Below, piece by piece: positions 21,680 through 32,157 of a stretch of DNA of 64,000 nt; within the stretch, counting starts at the first letter, position 1, and the number at the start of each line of letters is the position of its first letter. The position numbers and the translations under genes were made by a program. This DNA comes from Ilex aquifolium (taxonomy: Eukaryota > Streptophyta > Magnoliopsida > Aquifoliales > Aquifoliaceae). The stretch covers positions 33,596,701 to 33,660,700 of the forward strand of contig OX637396.1 of assembly GCA_951799425.1 (NCBI GenBank), written 5' to 3'. A model generated the notes under the pieces. The model was not told the DNA's origin, did no database searches, and saw nothing but the letters and a program-made list of their open reading frames with translations.

Positions 21680-22796
21680 GTGTTGATAGTGCGCAAAATG
21701 CTATGGGATCGGAGCATAATGAGGACAGGATTTTGAGGGGAAGTAAGCTTCCTTTCAATTCATTTGATTACTGTTGAAAGAAACTATTTGAAGATATTTT
21801 CTATTTGATTTGTATTGTTTCCTTTAACTTTATGAATCTAGATTAAAGTTTATTCAATTATATATCAAAATGGATAATTTCTTGTATTACAGTGTCTTCA
21901 GGCACGGGTTCGTCGCTAGTATTTACTATAGATCGCTTCCATCTTGACTAGAGTTGTACAAAATATGAAAATTTCTTGGTCACATTGATATCGATGTGGA
22001 TCATACTGAGCAGAGTTCTCTATGGAGGATAGTAAACCTCAGTGTTTTCTCTAGTTTTTTCAAAATTAAAAGTTTTACCACTTTTGATACATTATCTGTA
22101 ATCACAATATAGCCAACCTTAGATCAAGATATAGCCAACTTTAGATCAAGATATAGTCAGATCTAAATAGTGGAGATGTTTTATGATTATAACTACACAA
22201 TGTCTATGCAAAGGAAAAAAAGCATGTCATATATCAATAACATGTAATAAATTTTTTATTTTAAAAAGGTTTTGATAGTTAATTAGTTTTTACATGTCTC
22301 TGAGATATAGAAGTTCATGCCGTCAACTTCATGAAAACTTTTGTCTACCGTAATCCTTCCCCTCATAAATAGTTCTACTATGCAATAGAGGAAGGTAACA
22401 TTGTATTCGGGGTGAAAATGAAACTCTCAATATGTTCAGCTGACCTATAGATAATGAACTCCCATGACAATCTCAAACATGACCACATTTCGAGTGTCGT
22501 ATCATGACTTGAGGACATGGTCGAGGAGGGCAATGATACAAAATATATAGAAACAATAACTACAGATGTAAATACCTTTTTTCCCATATCTTCTGTTGCC
22601 TTTTCCTCTCTCCCTCCGTGGGTGCTTTAATTTTCTTAAAGTCTTATGTTTTCACATGCTGCAGTCAAGACTGAAGGGACTACAAAAGAACTGATAGTAT
22701 TGGGATTGTTAATGGTGATGTTTCAAATTTGGAGTTGGGGAAAAACCCATAAATCTTTTGGCAAAAATTAGGCCAACAAGGCAGAAGAATAAATTG

Positions 22797-24540
22797 GTAA
22801 GCTTTGCATCTTCCTATCTGTAATGCTTTCTTCAGATAATACTCAAATGAATTACCAAAGGTTTCTTTAATATGGTCGCTTATATCCATTGTGGGACTCA
22901 AAACTCGAGTGATTCTTTACTTTGCTTATATTCGCTTTAAGGAAATAAGTGTAAGTACTACGTTTTTTTGTGAAAGAAATGAGCTTAGGAGTTTGTTAAA
23001 TAGAGTCGATGGTGAAATCCTGTTGCGAATGTTTCAGTTGGTCTTCGTTGAATGGACTTGAATTGACAAGTAATATGATACTTCTGGCTTGTCACAATAT
23101 TTATCTCCGGGTACCTGGCATTTAGATAATAGAACAATTCATTTTACATGTAGTTTGGTGTAACGAAATGTATAACACAAATGTAAAAGGACCTAGGAGA
23201 AAGTGAGTGAGAGAAGACACGTATTCAGAATTGGCTTTGATGTTGTGAATGACTAGGAATCTGTCAGGCTCTTTATGAAGCAATGAAGTGCAAACTGCAA
23301 CGTATACCTTTCGAGTTTCGGCTAACTGGGAGGATTGTAGTGAAGCTGGAAACTTGGGGGTACATAGCGTTTTCTATCATCAGAATTGGTGAGCAAGTGA
23401 TGGATCTTGTTCAGCTTCTGTGCATCCCTTGCATAGTTTGGTTATTCAAGTTCTTCGATCGATTTTTGAGAGTGACTGCCACAATAATGATACAAGCACT
23501 TTTCTTTTAGCTATTGGTATCTTATTATCCCCGCAATTTTATGTAGGTAAGGAACAAAACAGTCTGTTCATCATCGCAATAAGTTCCACTGGAGATGATC
23601 AAAACAGGACTGGAACTCATTGCTGTCTCTTAGCTATCGCTTGGCAGGTTTGTGCAACCTTGCTGGAAGATGCAAGGATGATGAACGTTTGTCTATGACT
23701 TTGTTGTTGGAGGACAATGTGATGCAATAACTTGTGTTGATGCTTTGCAAGAATGATAATTAAATGTACTTTGAGAACCATGATTTCATCAGGGTAGCTC
23801 TCAATGGGCATATAAGCGTCCTAATTACAGTCAAAGATTTCATATATTACTTAGTTCGGTCTGAGTAGATTGCACTTCAATACTAGTCTGATCCATTTAT
23901 TAGCATGTCATTGAAGGTCTTTGATACATATATCTAATAATAATTTGAATCCGTGAATCCGTTAGTTTGACAAATAGTATTTGGATATAAATCAATACAA
24001 TATGCTGACAAATTGACCTAGAAATTTTTTTGGTTAGTTACATAAGTACACCTCATAATAGACGAAGGAAGATCAACAGCTCTAAATAGTACGATAGTAA
24101 ATTCTTCTACACCACATTAGTTGTTGCATTGCTTGTCTAATTCTTCTCTTTTTTTTTTTGTCATCACATTTCTATTTACACATCTATAATCTCTTTCAAT
24201 CAAAACGTACAAATAATAGTTCCAAAGATCACAAAAGAAAAATAAAAAATTGTGAAGTCACTCGGTAGCTAAACAAGGCACAATAATATTACAAACTTCA
24301 TCGGGCAAATGTACAAAATCCCTGTGTAGTTCTCAAGGAACAATCTCTAAACTCAACTTGATACTATTCAATTATTATAACAGGAAGTTGGCAACTTACC
24401 ACAAAGCAAAACAAATGAAGTTGGTAGTCACATGCCCCTGTATAATAATTACAAAGAGGAATATATAGCACTCTAGACAATAATATCACACATGAGAATA
24501 GAAAATGTAAAGAGAAAAAACAATGACAAGCTAACATTTA
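22797..24540. other. Intergenic sequence without recognisable genes
   Basis: Open frames at 23283-23510 and 23420-23698 are short and match nothing I know; 23283-23450 could be a further remnant exon of the upstream decayed gene. 24100-24540 is AT-rich with a T-run and no feature. Confidence 0.4.
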
Positions 24541-24624
24541 AGAAGCACTTTTCAAATCGAGCCCCTCTGTGGTTGGCACTTGAGAAAGTTGCTCCTTACA
24601 ACAAGTCTGCCTCCTCATCACAAT
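24541..24624 (-). other. Possible alternative last exon / 3' UTR of the NLR gene
   Basis: On the - strand a good acceptor (TTCACAG|ATTG) at 24624 could pair with the CAG|GTTCC donor at 25925/25924 near the end of the NLR reading frame. Joining them would give a C-terminus ...SSSRL-stop instead of ...SSSRFHFFPF-stop and turn 24625-25924 into a 1300-nt intron holding two MITEs. 3'-region introns are common in this NLR type. This is inference from splice-site sequence. Confidence 0.35.
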
Positions 24625-25029
24625 CTGTGAACACCAACACAAATTAAGAATTTAGCGGCATACTGAATGATAGTTGATCACAAAGCAAAATGAGTATTAG
24701 TTTACTTTCAGCTGGGTAAAGATTACACTCGTGAATTATGACCCTAGTTTTACATTGCCTCTTCTACTATTGATTTTTTTCACGTTGAACCTTTTATTAT
24801 TTCCAGTTTCAGAAGGAAAAAAAAACCTTTAACTGCTTGAATTTGTTTCACATAGTCCCAAAGCCAAAGGTTCGTTTTGTTTCAGATGGAAAATGCATGG
24901 CCAGTGAATTTTGTAGCAATGTGTAACGAATTAAAAGTAGGCGGGGGGAAAGAGGGTGGCAATAAAGGGTCTTGTGAAACCAATTAACCGGGGTAATATG
25001 AAAAAATTGATTATAGAGGTAGCAAATGA

Positions 25030-25880
25030 GATTTGGGCAATAGTCAAAAATTTTAAGATTTTTCACTTTCTACAATTAAATATTAGATTTCTCATATTAC
25101 ACTCTTAAATATTTAATTTTTCACATTGTACTCAATGTATTAAAAGTGTTACAACGTGACTAGGGGTGTTCACCCTATCATACGGGTAGGAAATATAGTC
25201 TTCCGTCTTCCTACCCGATACTTTGCGGAACAATTATAATAAAACCCAAGAAAGAATGAACATCAATCCATTATAATTGTTATACAAATAAAATAACAAT
25301 TATTTTAAGTTTAAACCATATGAAACACATTAAAATCATAATTACTTCAAAAGATCACCACTTCACCACAAATCATGTAACCTACACAAAAAATAAGTCA
25401 ATATGTTAGCAACTCAAACATCCACAACAATAACAATGTCATAATATAAATTATACCACACAAATACTCTTATAATTACAAAAAAAAATATAAAAAATTT
25501 AAATATATTTTTTGCGGATAGGATAGGGTAGTAATGCGAAAATTGATAGGTATTCCGCATTCCTACCCGATTTAATCGGAAGACTAAAAACTCTTTCGCA
25601 TTCCAACCCGATTTTTGCGGCTAGCCGTTCAGTATAGGGTAGGAAATTGCGGCCAATCGAAATTTGAACACCCCTAAACGTGACCATCTATAAGCTTTCA
25701 TTGCTTATTATGTCAAAAATCACCCCAATAACATTGATGATATTAGTAACAGAAGCTACCAGAAGGACCACATTGCAACGCTTTTAATACATTCAAGATG
25801 CAATGTGAAGAATATAATCTTTGAGGGTACAAAGTGAGAATTTATAAATATTTTAGGGTGTAAAGTAAAATTCCCATAAA
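25030..25880. mobile_element. Foldback/MITE element, interrupted by a hAT MITE
   Basis: Outer inverted repeats: words such as 'CACATTGTACTCAATGTATT' and 'TTAAAAGTGTTACAACGTGAC' on the left reappear inverted at 25770-25870. The family matches the uninterrupted 304-bp element at 43548-43851. The hAT MITE at 25161-25676 is inserted inside, so the outer element is older. It lies immediately 3' of the NLR coding region. Confidence 0.6.
25161..25676. mobile_element. Non-autonomous hAT MITE with 8-bp TSD
   Basis: 516 bp with perfect 12-bp terminal inverted repeats TAGGGGTGTTCA and an exact 8-bp target duplication AACGTGAC at 25153-25160 and 25677-25684. TIR sequence and 8-bp TSD fit the hAT superfamily. 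The interior has inverted words around 'TACGGGTAGGAA' and 'TTCCTACCCG' and no transposase. It sits inside the older foldback at 25030-25880. Confidence 0.88.
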
Positions 25881-25902
25881 ATTGAAAACAGAGCCAAGCA
25901 GA

Positions 25903-28900
25903 TTAAAAAGGAAAGAAATGGAACCTGCTAGAACTAATCTGAACGTAGGGAATGTGAGCAATCTTGGGCCAATCTACTCCATTCTCCTTGGAATACCGTC
26001 CTTCAAGAAGTGGGCATTTTTCTATGATGAGACTTGAAAGTGTGTCAAGTATTCTTTCGTTCGGCAAGGAACCCAACTCGGGGCAAATCATGATTATCAG
26101 ATGCTCAAGAGAGGTTAGGTTTTGAAGCCCCTCAGAGAGAGACTCAAACTTAGGGCAATTGTTGATTTGCAGACGCTCAAGAGAGGTCAAGTTTCGGAGC
26201 CCCATAGAGAGAGACTTCAGATTCCAGAATCGAAAAATACGAAGGGATTTTAGAGTAGCAGGAAGAAAACACGAGTCCGGAAAGGAAAGTAGCTCTGGAT
26301 ATACATGGTTGATGGTGAAACTCCGAAGAGAGGAGAGTCTTTGTAGGCCCCACTCTGATAGAGGCTTTAGTTCTCCGTAATTGCAGATAGATAGCTCTTC
26401 TAGGTTGGGGGGCAAATTCTGGTCAGGAAAGGACTCAAGACTTTTACAATCACGTATAGTGAGTGATTTAAGGAATGTGAAGCTTTGACTCTGGCTAGGA
26501 AAGTAAAAGGGATTTTCAAACCCATAAATTTCAAGACTTACTAAGTTGGGAGTGCGCAAACCACTCCCTGAGAGCGAGTGGGGGATTTGATATTTCAACT
26601 TGCATCGTAATTCCTGCCTGTATACTGTAAAACCCTCCAAATTGGGCCAATTACTGATCCCAAAGCTTCCCGACATGATGCTCTGTTCGACCGTTTCTTT
26701 AACCCACTCCAAATTCCCGCAATTGTCAATGTAAACTGACTTAAGCATGGAGAGAAGAGTGTCTATTGGGAAAGAACTTAGAGAGGAGCAATTACTGAGG
26801 GTCAAGTGTTCAAGACGAGCGATGCAATTAGGGATGGACTCCAGAGAATCACAATTTTTAACGACAAGAAGTCTAAGCGTGGGCGGGAGACTGTCCTCTG
26901 GAAAAGAGACAAGCTTTGGGCAATTATAGATTTCCACAACCTTGAGAGATGTAAGGTTTTTCAGGCCATAAGGCAACCTCTCCAGATTTTCACAAGATTT
27001 TACACGCAAAAGGGAAAGGTTTTTTGGTGCAAGCCCATTCTGCCACAAAGTCACCAACGGGGCACATTTTGCAATTGTAAGATCTTTAAGTGACACCAAC
27101 ACATTCATGAACTCCTTCGGCAGATGAGTTGGACCCGGCATATTCTCAATTTTCAATGTGTTTAATGAGGGTAATTTGATAAAACTTTTCAACACAGCCT
27201 CATCACAATTTGTTATCTCTAAATTGCCACGAGAGAGAAGTCTTAAAAGTGGAACACTCACCAATTTAGGACAATTGCGTATAATAAGCTGACGAAGGCG
27301 AGGGAAATGTCCTTTAAAATCAACACCATAAGAAAAAGACCATTCCTCCCATTTTGGCATCTCACCAAACAATAGAATCTCAAGTGATGGAAATGGAATC
27401 TCCAAAGTGCTACCACCGTAATAGAACTCTGCACCCACGCTTTTCACAGCATGCATGTCGCCTATGTATAGTTCTTTGAGCAAGGGTAGCTGGCCCAGTG
27501 GTGGTAAAAACTCGCATTTCGTACAACCTTGAAGACGAATATTCATTGTTTTAGAGAATGAAGGATCCCCAATCCAACTAGGAAATGTGATGCCCCCGTA
27601 GAATTCAATTGTCAAACTTTTTAATTCTCTATGCGGCCGTAGCATTTGAAGTACACTAACTTGCAGCCCATCATTTTGAGAATCTTCAATGACACTATTC
27701 CATTTAAATTCCAACTCTTTAATATCCTGCTTGCAACTTAAATTAGCCTCCTTTGCATCCTGCACGTCCATAACATTTTCTAACCCTGCAATGGAAAGCA
27801 TCCCTCTCAGAAACAATAGCTTGTTCAAATCTCCTAGTCCAAATCCACTATTTTTGCTGACAACAATCTTTGGCAATGTTTGCAACCATTTCAATCTATC
27901 AATTCCTGAGGGCATCTCTTCTAATTTTGGAGTATCTCGAATGTCAAGATGGCGCAAGTTCACCAAATTTCCAATGTTGGTGGGCAACTTACAAAGGGCG
28001 GCGCAACCTTTTAATAATAATGTTTGTAAATTATAGAGAGTACTCACTGATTCAGGCAACCTTTTAATCAATGTCTGAGATAAATTCAGGTACCGAAGAT
28101 GTTTCAAACCCCCCATCGAATTGGGTAGCTCACTTAATTTGTACTCACTTAAAGATAATACTCTTAAGCGCTGCAATTTCGGCAGTAGGTTGACCAAAAT
28201 ACTATTGCTTAAATGGAAGTCTTCCCAACGGGATGACTTATAAATTGGTAGCGGTAAGAAAGTCCGCAAACCCTGAAGTTCATGAAATGCCTCAAATCTT
28301 TTATAGACCTCATATTTGTGGCGAATGAATGACGAGTGACGAGCTTTCTCAGAAATCTTACACCGTTCATTGCCCTCCATATTATCATCCAACCTAAAGC
28401 ATGTTTCTCCTGCAACATATTGAGCTAGATCATTCAAAATGTCATGCATCACAAATTTTGATTTCGTGCCACCTGAACGTTGGAAGAAGGACCTTGATAA
28501 TAGCTCCATGAAACACTTTCCACCTAACACTTCCATTTCTTCTGATTGTTGCAGAAATCCTTCTGCCATCCATAACAAAACTAACTCATCCATTTCAAAC
28601 TCGTAGTCCTTTGGAAATATAGCACAATATGCAAACATTTGCTTCAACTCAGAAGGGAGATGATGATAGCTTAATCTCAGAGCTGGAAGGATGCCACTCT
28701 TGTGCTCGGATAACTCCCAGATTTTGCTATTCAGTATAGCTTTCCACTCATCTGGGCTATGTATATTACGCAGAAGGCCTCCTAGTGTCTTCGCTGCCAA
28801 AGGCAAACATTCACACTTGTTGACTATATCCTTGCCAATTGCTTCCAAATTTGGATGGTCGTCAAATTTTTTTGTACCCAACGCATGTTGAGCCAATAAA

Positions 28901-29928
28901 GACAAACAATCGTCTTCTGCCAAAACATTCAGGGGGTAAGAAGTAACAGAACCCATGATCCGTGCAACACCTTCATTTCGAGTCGTAACAATAATTTTAC
29001 TTCCAGGTAGTCCAACTAAAAAAGGAGCACGGAGGCGATCCCAATCTTGGTAGTTCTCGTTCCAAACATCATCCAAAACAATAAGAAATTTTCTTCGAGA
29101 AAGTTTCTCTTTGAGACTCACTTGCAACATGTTGAGGTCGTTGAAGTCACATCTTTCCTTGGTCACTGCCTGACAAATAATCTTGGTTATCATGAATACA
29201 TCGAACTCTTCAGAAACACACACCCATGCTTTCGTATCAAAGAAATCCTTAACCTTCTCATCATTGTAGACAAGTTGAGCAAGAGTGGTCTTGCCCACAC
29301 CACCCATACCAACTATTGGAATGACGCGTGCTTCATCATTATTGGATTCATCCTTGAGCACCAATTCAAGTATTTCTTGTTTTTCCTTTTCCCGACCATA
29401 GACATGGGATTCAACCACCAAGGAAGTTGTTTCCGATCTCTCTCTGCTTTTGCTTGACCCTGCTTCTGGAGCTCTCAAACTCAGAACATCTCTTAGTTGT
29501 GCAATATCGTCTAATCTGACAACGATCTCCTCAATCTTGGGCTCCAACTTGAATTTGAGCTCAATAGATCTATGGAAATCAGTCAAAGAAGTAGGGAGGA
29601 AGTTCGGAACCTTGCTTGTGGTAGTTGCTGCTTCGGTCTCCGTCTTCAATTTATGGGCCAAAGCTTCTGTCTCGATCTCGTCTACAAGATCATCCACATC
29701 GTAAGCCAGATCCCTCAGATCCGCCAGCCACAGATTCACAGTTTCGTCACTTATTTGCTTAGTCTCTGCATCGTTGAGCAAAGCTTTAATAGTACTCAAC
29801 ACTTTGAGCAATTTCATCACCTGGGCATGAATTCCCACGCTGCGAGCAAAGTTCAACAGATCGCCAGAGGCCAATCTCTCGAATAGCACAGCTAAAAACG
29901 CGCCAAGAAAAATTTCTGCAATAGCCAT
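25903..29928 (-). CDS. CC-NBS-LRR (CNL) disease-resistance protein, RPP13-like 1 type
   Basis: A single-exon 1341-aa intracellular immune receptor; such proteins detect pathogen effectors and, in the ATP-bound state, trigger defence and cell death. The ATG at 29928 (MAIAEIFLGAF) is chosen because the open 16 residues upstream lack an ATG. Order: Rx-type coiled coil 1-150 with the EDVID-like AYDVDDLVDE (75-84); NB-ARC about 175-500 with P-loop GMGGVGKTT (207-215), RNBS-A FDTKAWVCVSEEFD, kinase-2 LIVLDDVW (282-289; final W typical of CNLs), RNBS-B KIIVTTR, CLPLA (374-378), RNBS-D FAYCAIFPKDYE and MHD (494-496); then leucine-rich repeats to the end, many with the 'L.I.NC..L.S.P' form. All key motifs are present and no stop or frameshift is seen, so it looks functional. 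It is flanked by MITEs on both sides. The exact resistance specificity cannot be inferred. Confidence 0.95.
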   Translation of the reverse strand: MAIAEIFLGAFLAVLFERLASGDLLNFARSVGIHAQVMKLLKVLSTIKALLNDAETKQISDETVNLWLADLRDLAYDVDDLVDEIETEALAHKLKTETEAATTTSKVPNFLPTSLTDFHRSIELKFKLEPKIEEIVVRLDDIAQLRDVLSLRAPEAGSSKSRERSETTSLVVESHVYGREKEKQEILELVLKDESNNDEARVIPIVGMGGVGKTTLAQLVYNDEKVKDFFDTKAWVCVSEEFDVFMITKIICQAVTKERCDFNDLNMLQVSLKEKLSRRKFLIVLDDVWNENYQDWDRLRAPFLVGLPGSKIIVTTRNEGVARIMGSVTSYPLNVLAEDDCLSLLAQHALGTKKFDDHPNLEAIGKDIVNKCECLPLAAKTLGGLLRNIHSPDEWKAILNSKIWELSEHKSGILPALRLSYHHLPSELKQMFAYCAIFPKDYEFEMDELVLLWMAEGFLQQSEEMEVLGGKCFMELLSRSFFQRSGGTKSKFVMHDILNDLAQYVAGETCFRLDDNMEGNERCKISEKARHSSFIRHKYEVYKRFEAFHELQGLRTFLPLPIYKSSRWEDFHLSNSILVNLLPKLQRLRVLSLSEYKLSELPNSMGGLKHLRYLNLSQTLIKRLPESVSTLYNLQTLLLKGCAALCKLPTNIGNLVNLRHLDIRDTPKLEEMPSGIDRLKWLQTLPKIVVSKNSGFGLGDLNKLLFLRGMLSIAGLENVMDVQDAKEANLSCKQDIKELEFKWNSVIEDSQNDGLQVSVLQMLRPHRELKSLTIEFYGGITFPSWIGDPSFSKTMNIRLQGCTKCEFLPPLGQLPLLKELYIGDMHAVKSVGAEFYYGGSTLEIPFPSLEILLFGEMPKWEEWSFSYGVDFKGHFPRLRQLIIRNCPKLVSVPLLRLLSRGNLEITNCDEAVLKSFIKLPSLNTLKIENMPGPTHLPKEFMNVLVSLKDLTIAKCAPLVTLWQNGLAPKNLSLLRVKSCENLERLPYGLKNLTSLKVVEIYNCPKLVSFPEDSLPPTLRLLVVKNCDSLESIPNCIARLEHLTLSNCSSLSSFPIDTLLSMLKSVYIDNCGNLEWVKETVEQSIMSGSFGISNWPNLEGFTVYRQELRCKLKYQIPHSLSGSGLRTPNLVSLEIYGFENPFYFPSQSQSFTFLKSLTIRDCKSLESFPDQNLPPNLEELSICNYGELKPLSEWGLQRLSSLRSFTINHVYPELLSFPDSCFLPATLKSLRIFRFWNLKSLSMGLRNLTSLERLQINNCPKFESLSEGLQNLTSLEHLIIMICPELGSLPNERILDTLSSLIIEKCPLLEGRYSKENGVDWPKIAHIPYVQISSSRFHFFPF

Positions 29929-30065
29929 TTTGTTTTCGGTTTTGGGAGATGGATTGGGAACAAGAAGAGGAAACACAGAGAGAAAATGGAGGTGTGTGAA
30001 GGATGGGTTTCAACAGTCCTGATTAAGGCCTCCTCAAAGTCTATGAGATGAAAGGAAAAAAAAAA

Positions 30066-30591
30066 GTTAATTCCACCGGAAGTCCTTAAAAAATATATGA
30101 TTTATCTCATTCTAATCCTTAATATTTTAATTATATTATTTTAATTTTTGAAGCATTGAATATATTTATATATAATTCCTCAAGCAAACAACGTCTAAAT
30201 TGCTAACGATTTTTGATTATAAACTTGCTACGTAATACCTCAATATAGACGAAAAAATAATTTGGATAATTTTTAATCAAATTTTTACATAAATTTTGGT
30301 TAAAAGGGCTATGCAAATTATACAGTTTTAATTATAAGTTATCAAAATTTTGGTCAAAAATTATCCATATAATACATTTTTGGTAAATAATTATCTAAAT
30401 TATTTTTTGTCAATATTTAGGTATCACGTGACAAGTTTATAATAAAAAAATCGTTAGTAATTTAGATGTTATATACTTGAGGAACTATATGAAACATATT
30501 CAATACTTTAGAGACTAAAATAATGTAATTAAAATATTATAGACTAAAATGAGACAAATTCTATATTTTAAGAACCTTCAAAACAATTAAC
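30066..30591. mobile_element. Large imperfect inverted-repeat (foldback) element upstream of the NLR
   Basis: About 170-bp arms are inverted copies: left words 'TAATATTTTAATTATATTAT', 'CTAAATTGCTAACGATTTTT' and 'ATAAACTTGCTACGTAATACC' all recur reversed in 30430-30590. Ends read GTTAATT...AATTAAC. 526 bp, AT-rich, non-coding. It starts about 140 bp upstream of the NLR start codon, so it probably overlaps the promoter. No clear target duplication; superfamily uncertain. Confidence 0.75.
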
Positions 30592-31274
30592 TCACAAAAA
30601 AAAGGTGTTTTTTTCAACAGGGGAATAAAAAATAATGCAAACCAAAATCAAGAAATTTTAACATAAATTCCAATAAACTTTCGACCCATGCAAGTTGAAC
30701 AACTTTCAAATTTATCAAAACCGTGTTAATATTAGAACAAACCCCGAATCATTATGTGGCTGCCTAGGGCCCCAAATGAAATTTAGGGCCTTCGAGTTCA
30801 ACCCGAGTTTTTTATTTTAATTTTTTTTAAAATAAGAGAACATATATATTTTTCTGCTAATATAATCCTATTGATATTTTGTTATCAAAATTAAGCAGCT
30901 AATTAATGAATTGTCTATCACCAAAGTGTTATGTAATTTGTAGCTTTTTATTTTTTAGGTTAAATTCGAGACCTGTATCTGACAGTGAGGTTGAAAGAGG
31001 CGATAACATAAATAATGCAATTGTCTGTATCAATGAGTTGAACTTTAAATATTTTATGCAAGATTATATAGAAGTTGTTTGTATAGAAAATGGACAAAAA
31101 AAAAAAGGTAACCCATGCTTGAAGGTACAATGCAATGTGAATGGTTTTGAGAGGAATGTTGGTGGCCATTACATGAATTTATTTGAGACCGTCGAATAGG
31201 CTTATTGAAATCTGTCCTGTTTTATATTATAGATTACAAGTGAAAATAACAACGGTTGTCTTCCTAATGCATAA
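30592..31274. repeat. Intergenic repeats, including a copy of a roughly 130-bp family
   Basis: 30960-31110 aligns with 33015-33140, 33167-33300 and 47440-47560 (shared words 'ATGCAAGATT', 'AGTTGTTTGTAT' and 'GGACAAAA'). 31130-31240 aligns with 17225-17330. No coding capacity is evident; the short ORFs do not match between copies. Confidence 0.55.
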
Positions 31275-32157
31275 GCAAAGAGTGATCCATACAGTTTAAA
31301 AGAGAGGGTGGGTATTGATACAACGATAAAATTATTTTATTATGACTTGATTGTCATGGGTTTGCATTATGGAGATAACTTTTACACACAAGGGATAAAA
31401 TATGTACATGTGACTCTTTGGAGACGTTGCAATGATAGGAGCTTCATGCACGGGATTATTATTTTTTATCAAAAAGAAAAAAGAAAAAGAAAGTGCTTTG
31501 CATTTGCTTGTGAGAGAGCATAAGAGAACAAATCATGTTGGACCAACTTTTTGGTTAAGAGAGTGAAAGGTGGTCCAACCAGGCAAATATTTATTTAGAT
31601 CAAAGTTTGAAAAGCACTATATTTTTACTTAATGCAAGTTGGCAACTTGGTTCTTATTGTTAATTTCCATGGTACCATGTTGTTCTTTAATTTTGTAGCA
31701 ATAATTTTGTAGGGAGGCTACCCAGAAACTTTCTCATCCAACATATAACAAATGATCCATTGTGATTGAACTTCAAAACGGGTCATTGCTTATATAGAAC
31801 AAAAAAGTAATTTTTAAAAAAGTAATAGGCTATATATTTCCAAACTCATTCGGAAAAAAATGGACAATGTAACTTACTCGGGAAAAAAAGGGAACGGGAA
31901 TTTTGAACGACAACGTTTTGGAATTACAACTTAATCATATCAAGTTACGACTCAAATAAATTTGGTAACGACTCAATTGGTTGACTTACAATTGATCAAA
32001 AAAGCTTGGGATTAATCCCAAGTCTTTAGGATCGATCCCAAGTTTTTGAACTTCATTGGATCGTAATTTTGCCCTCATTGAATTATAATTTGTTCTTATT
32101 GAATAGTAATGTTTTTTCAAAATTTTCCTGAAAGGAATAAAATAGAAGAGGAGTGGT
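31275..32157. repeat. Intergenic direct duplicate (unit 1)
   Basis: Aligns in the same orientation with 43919-44594, sharing for example 'GCAAGTTGGCAACTTGGTTC', 'CCATGGTACCATGTTGTTC' and 'TTTAGGATCGATCCCAAG'. The segment 31330-31565 is absent from that copy but related sequence occurs at 63055-63275. The two copies bracket the CACTA element. Confidence 0.75.

Larger units (their letters stand above)
18119..22796 (+). pseudogene. Exon-like remnants of an unidentified decayed gene
   Basis: Several short + strand segments look like exons set in T-rich DNA: 18119-18211 (contains MSVRRKENPGQSLVD, donor AAG|GT), 21680-21742 (DSAQNAMGSEHNED, cag acceptor, GTAAGC donor), from 21893 (SSGTGSSLVFTIDRF), about 21980-22030 (GHIDIDVDHTEQSS, another frame) and 22665-22796 (NGDVSNLELGKN, then NLLAKIRPTRQ after a frameshift, GTAAGC donor). 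Stops and frame changes between them mean no intact product. I do not recognise the family. A second short frame at 20270-20378 (AFQNDIWILGS) may belong to it. An alternative is chance reading of intron-like sequence. Confidence 0.35.

Noticed and set aside
25903-29976. Longer NLR start 16 codons upstream
   Set aside because: The upstream codon is GTG, not ATG; MAIAEIFLGAF at 29928 matches typical CNL N-termini.
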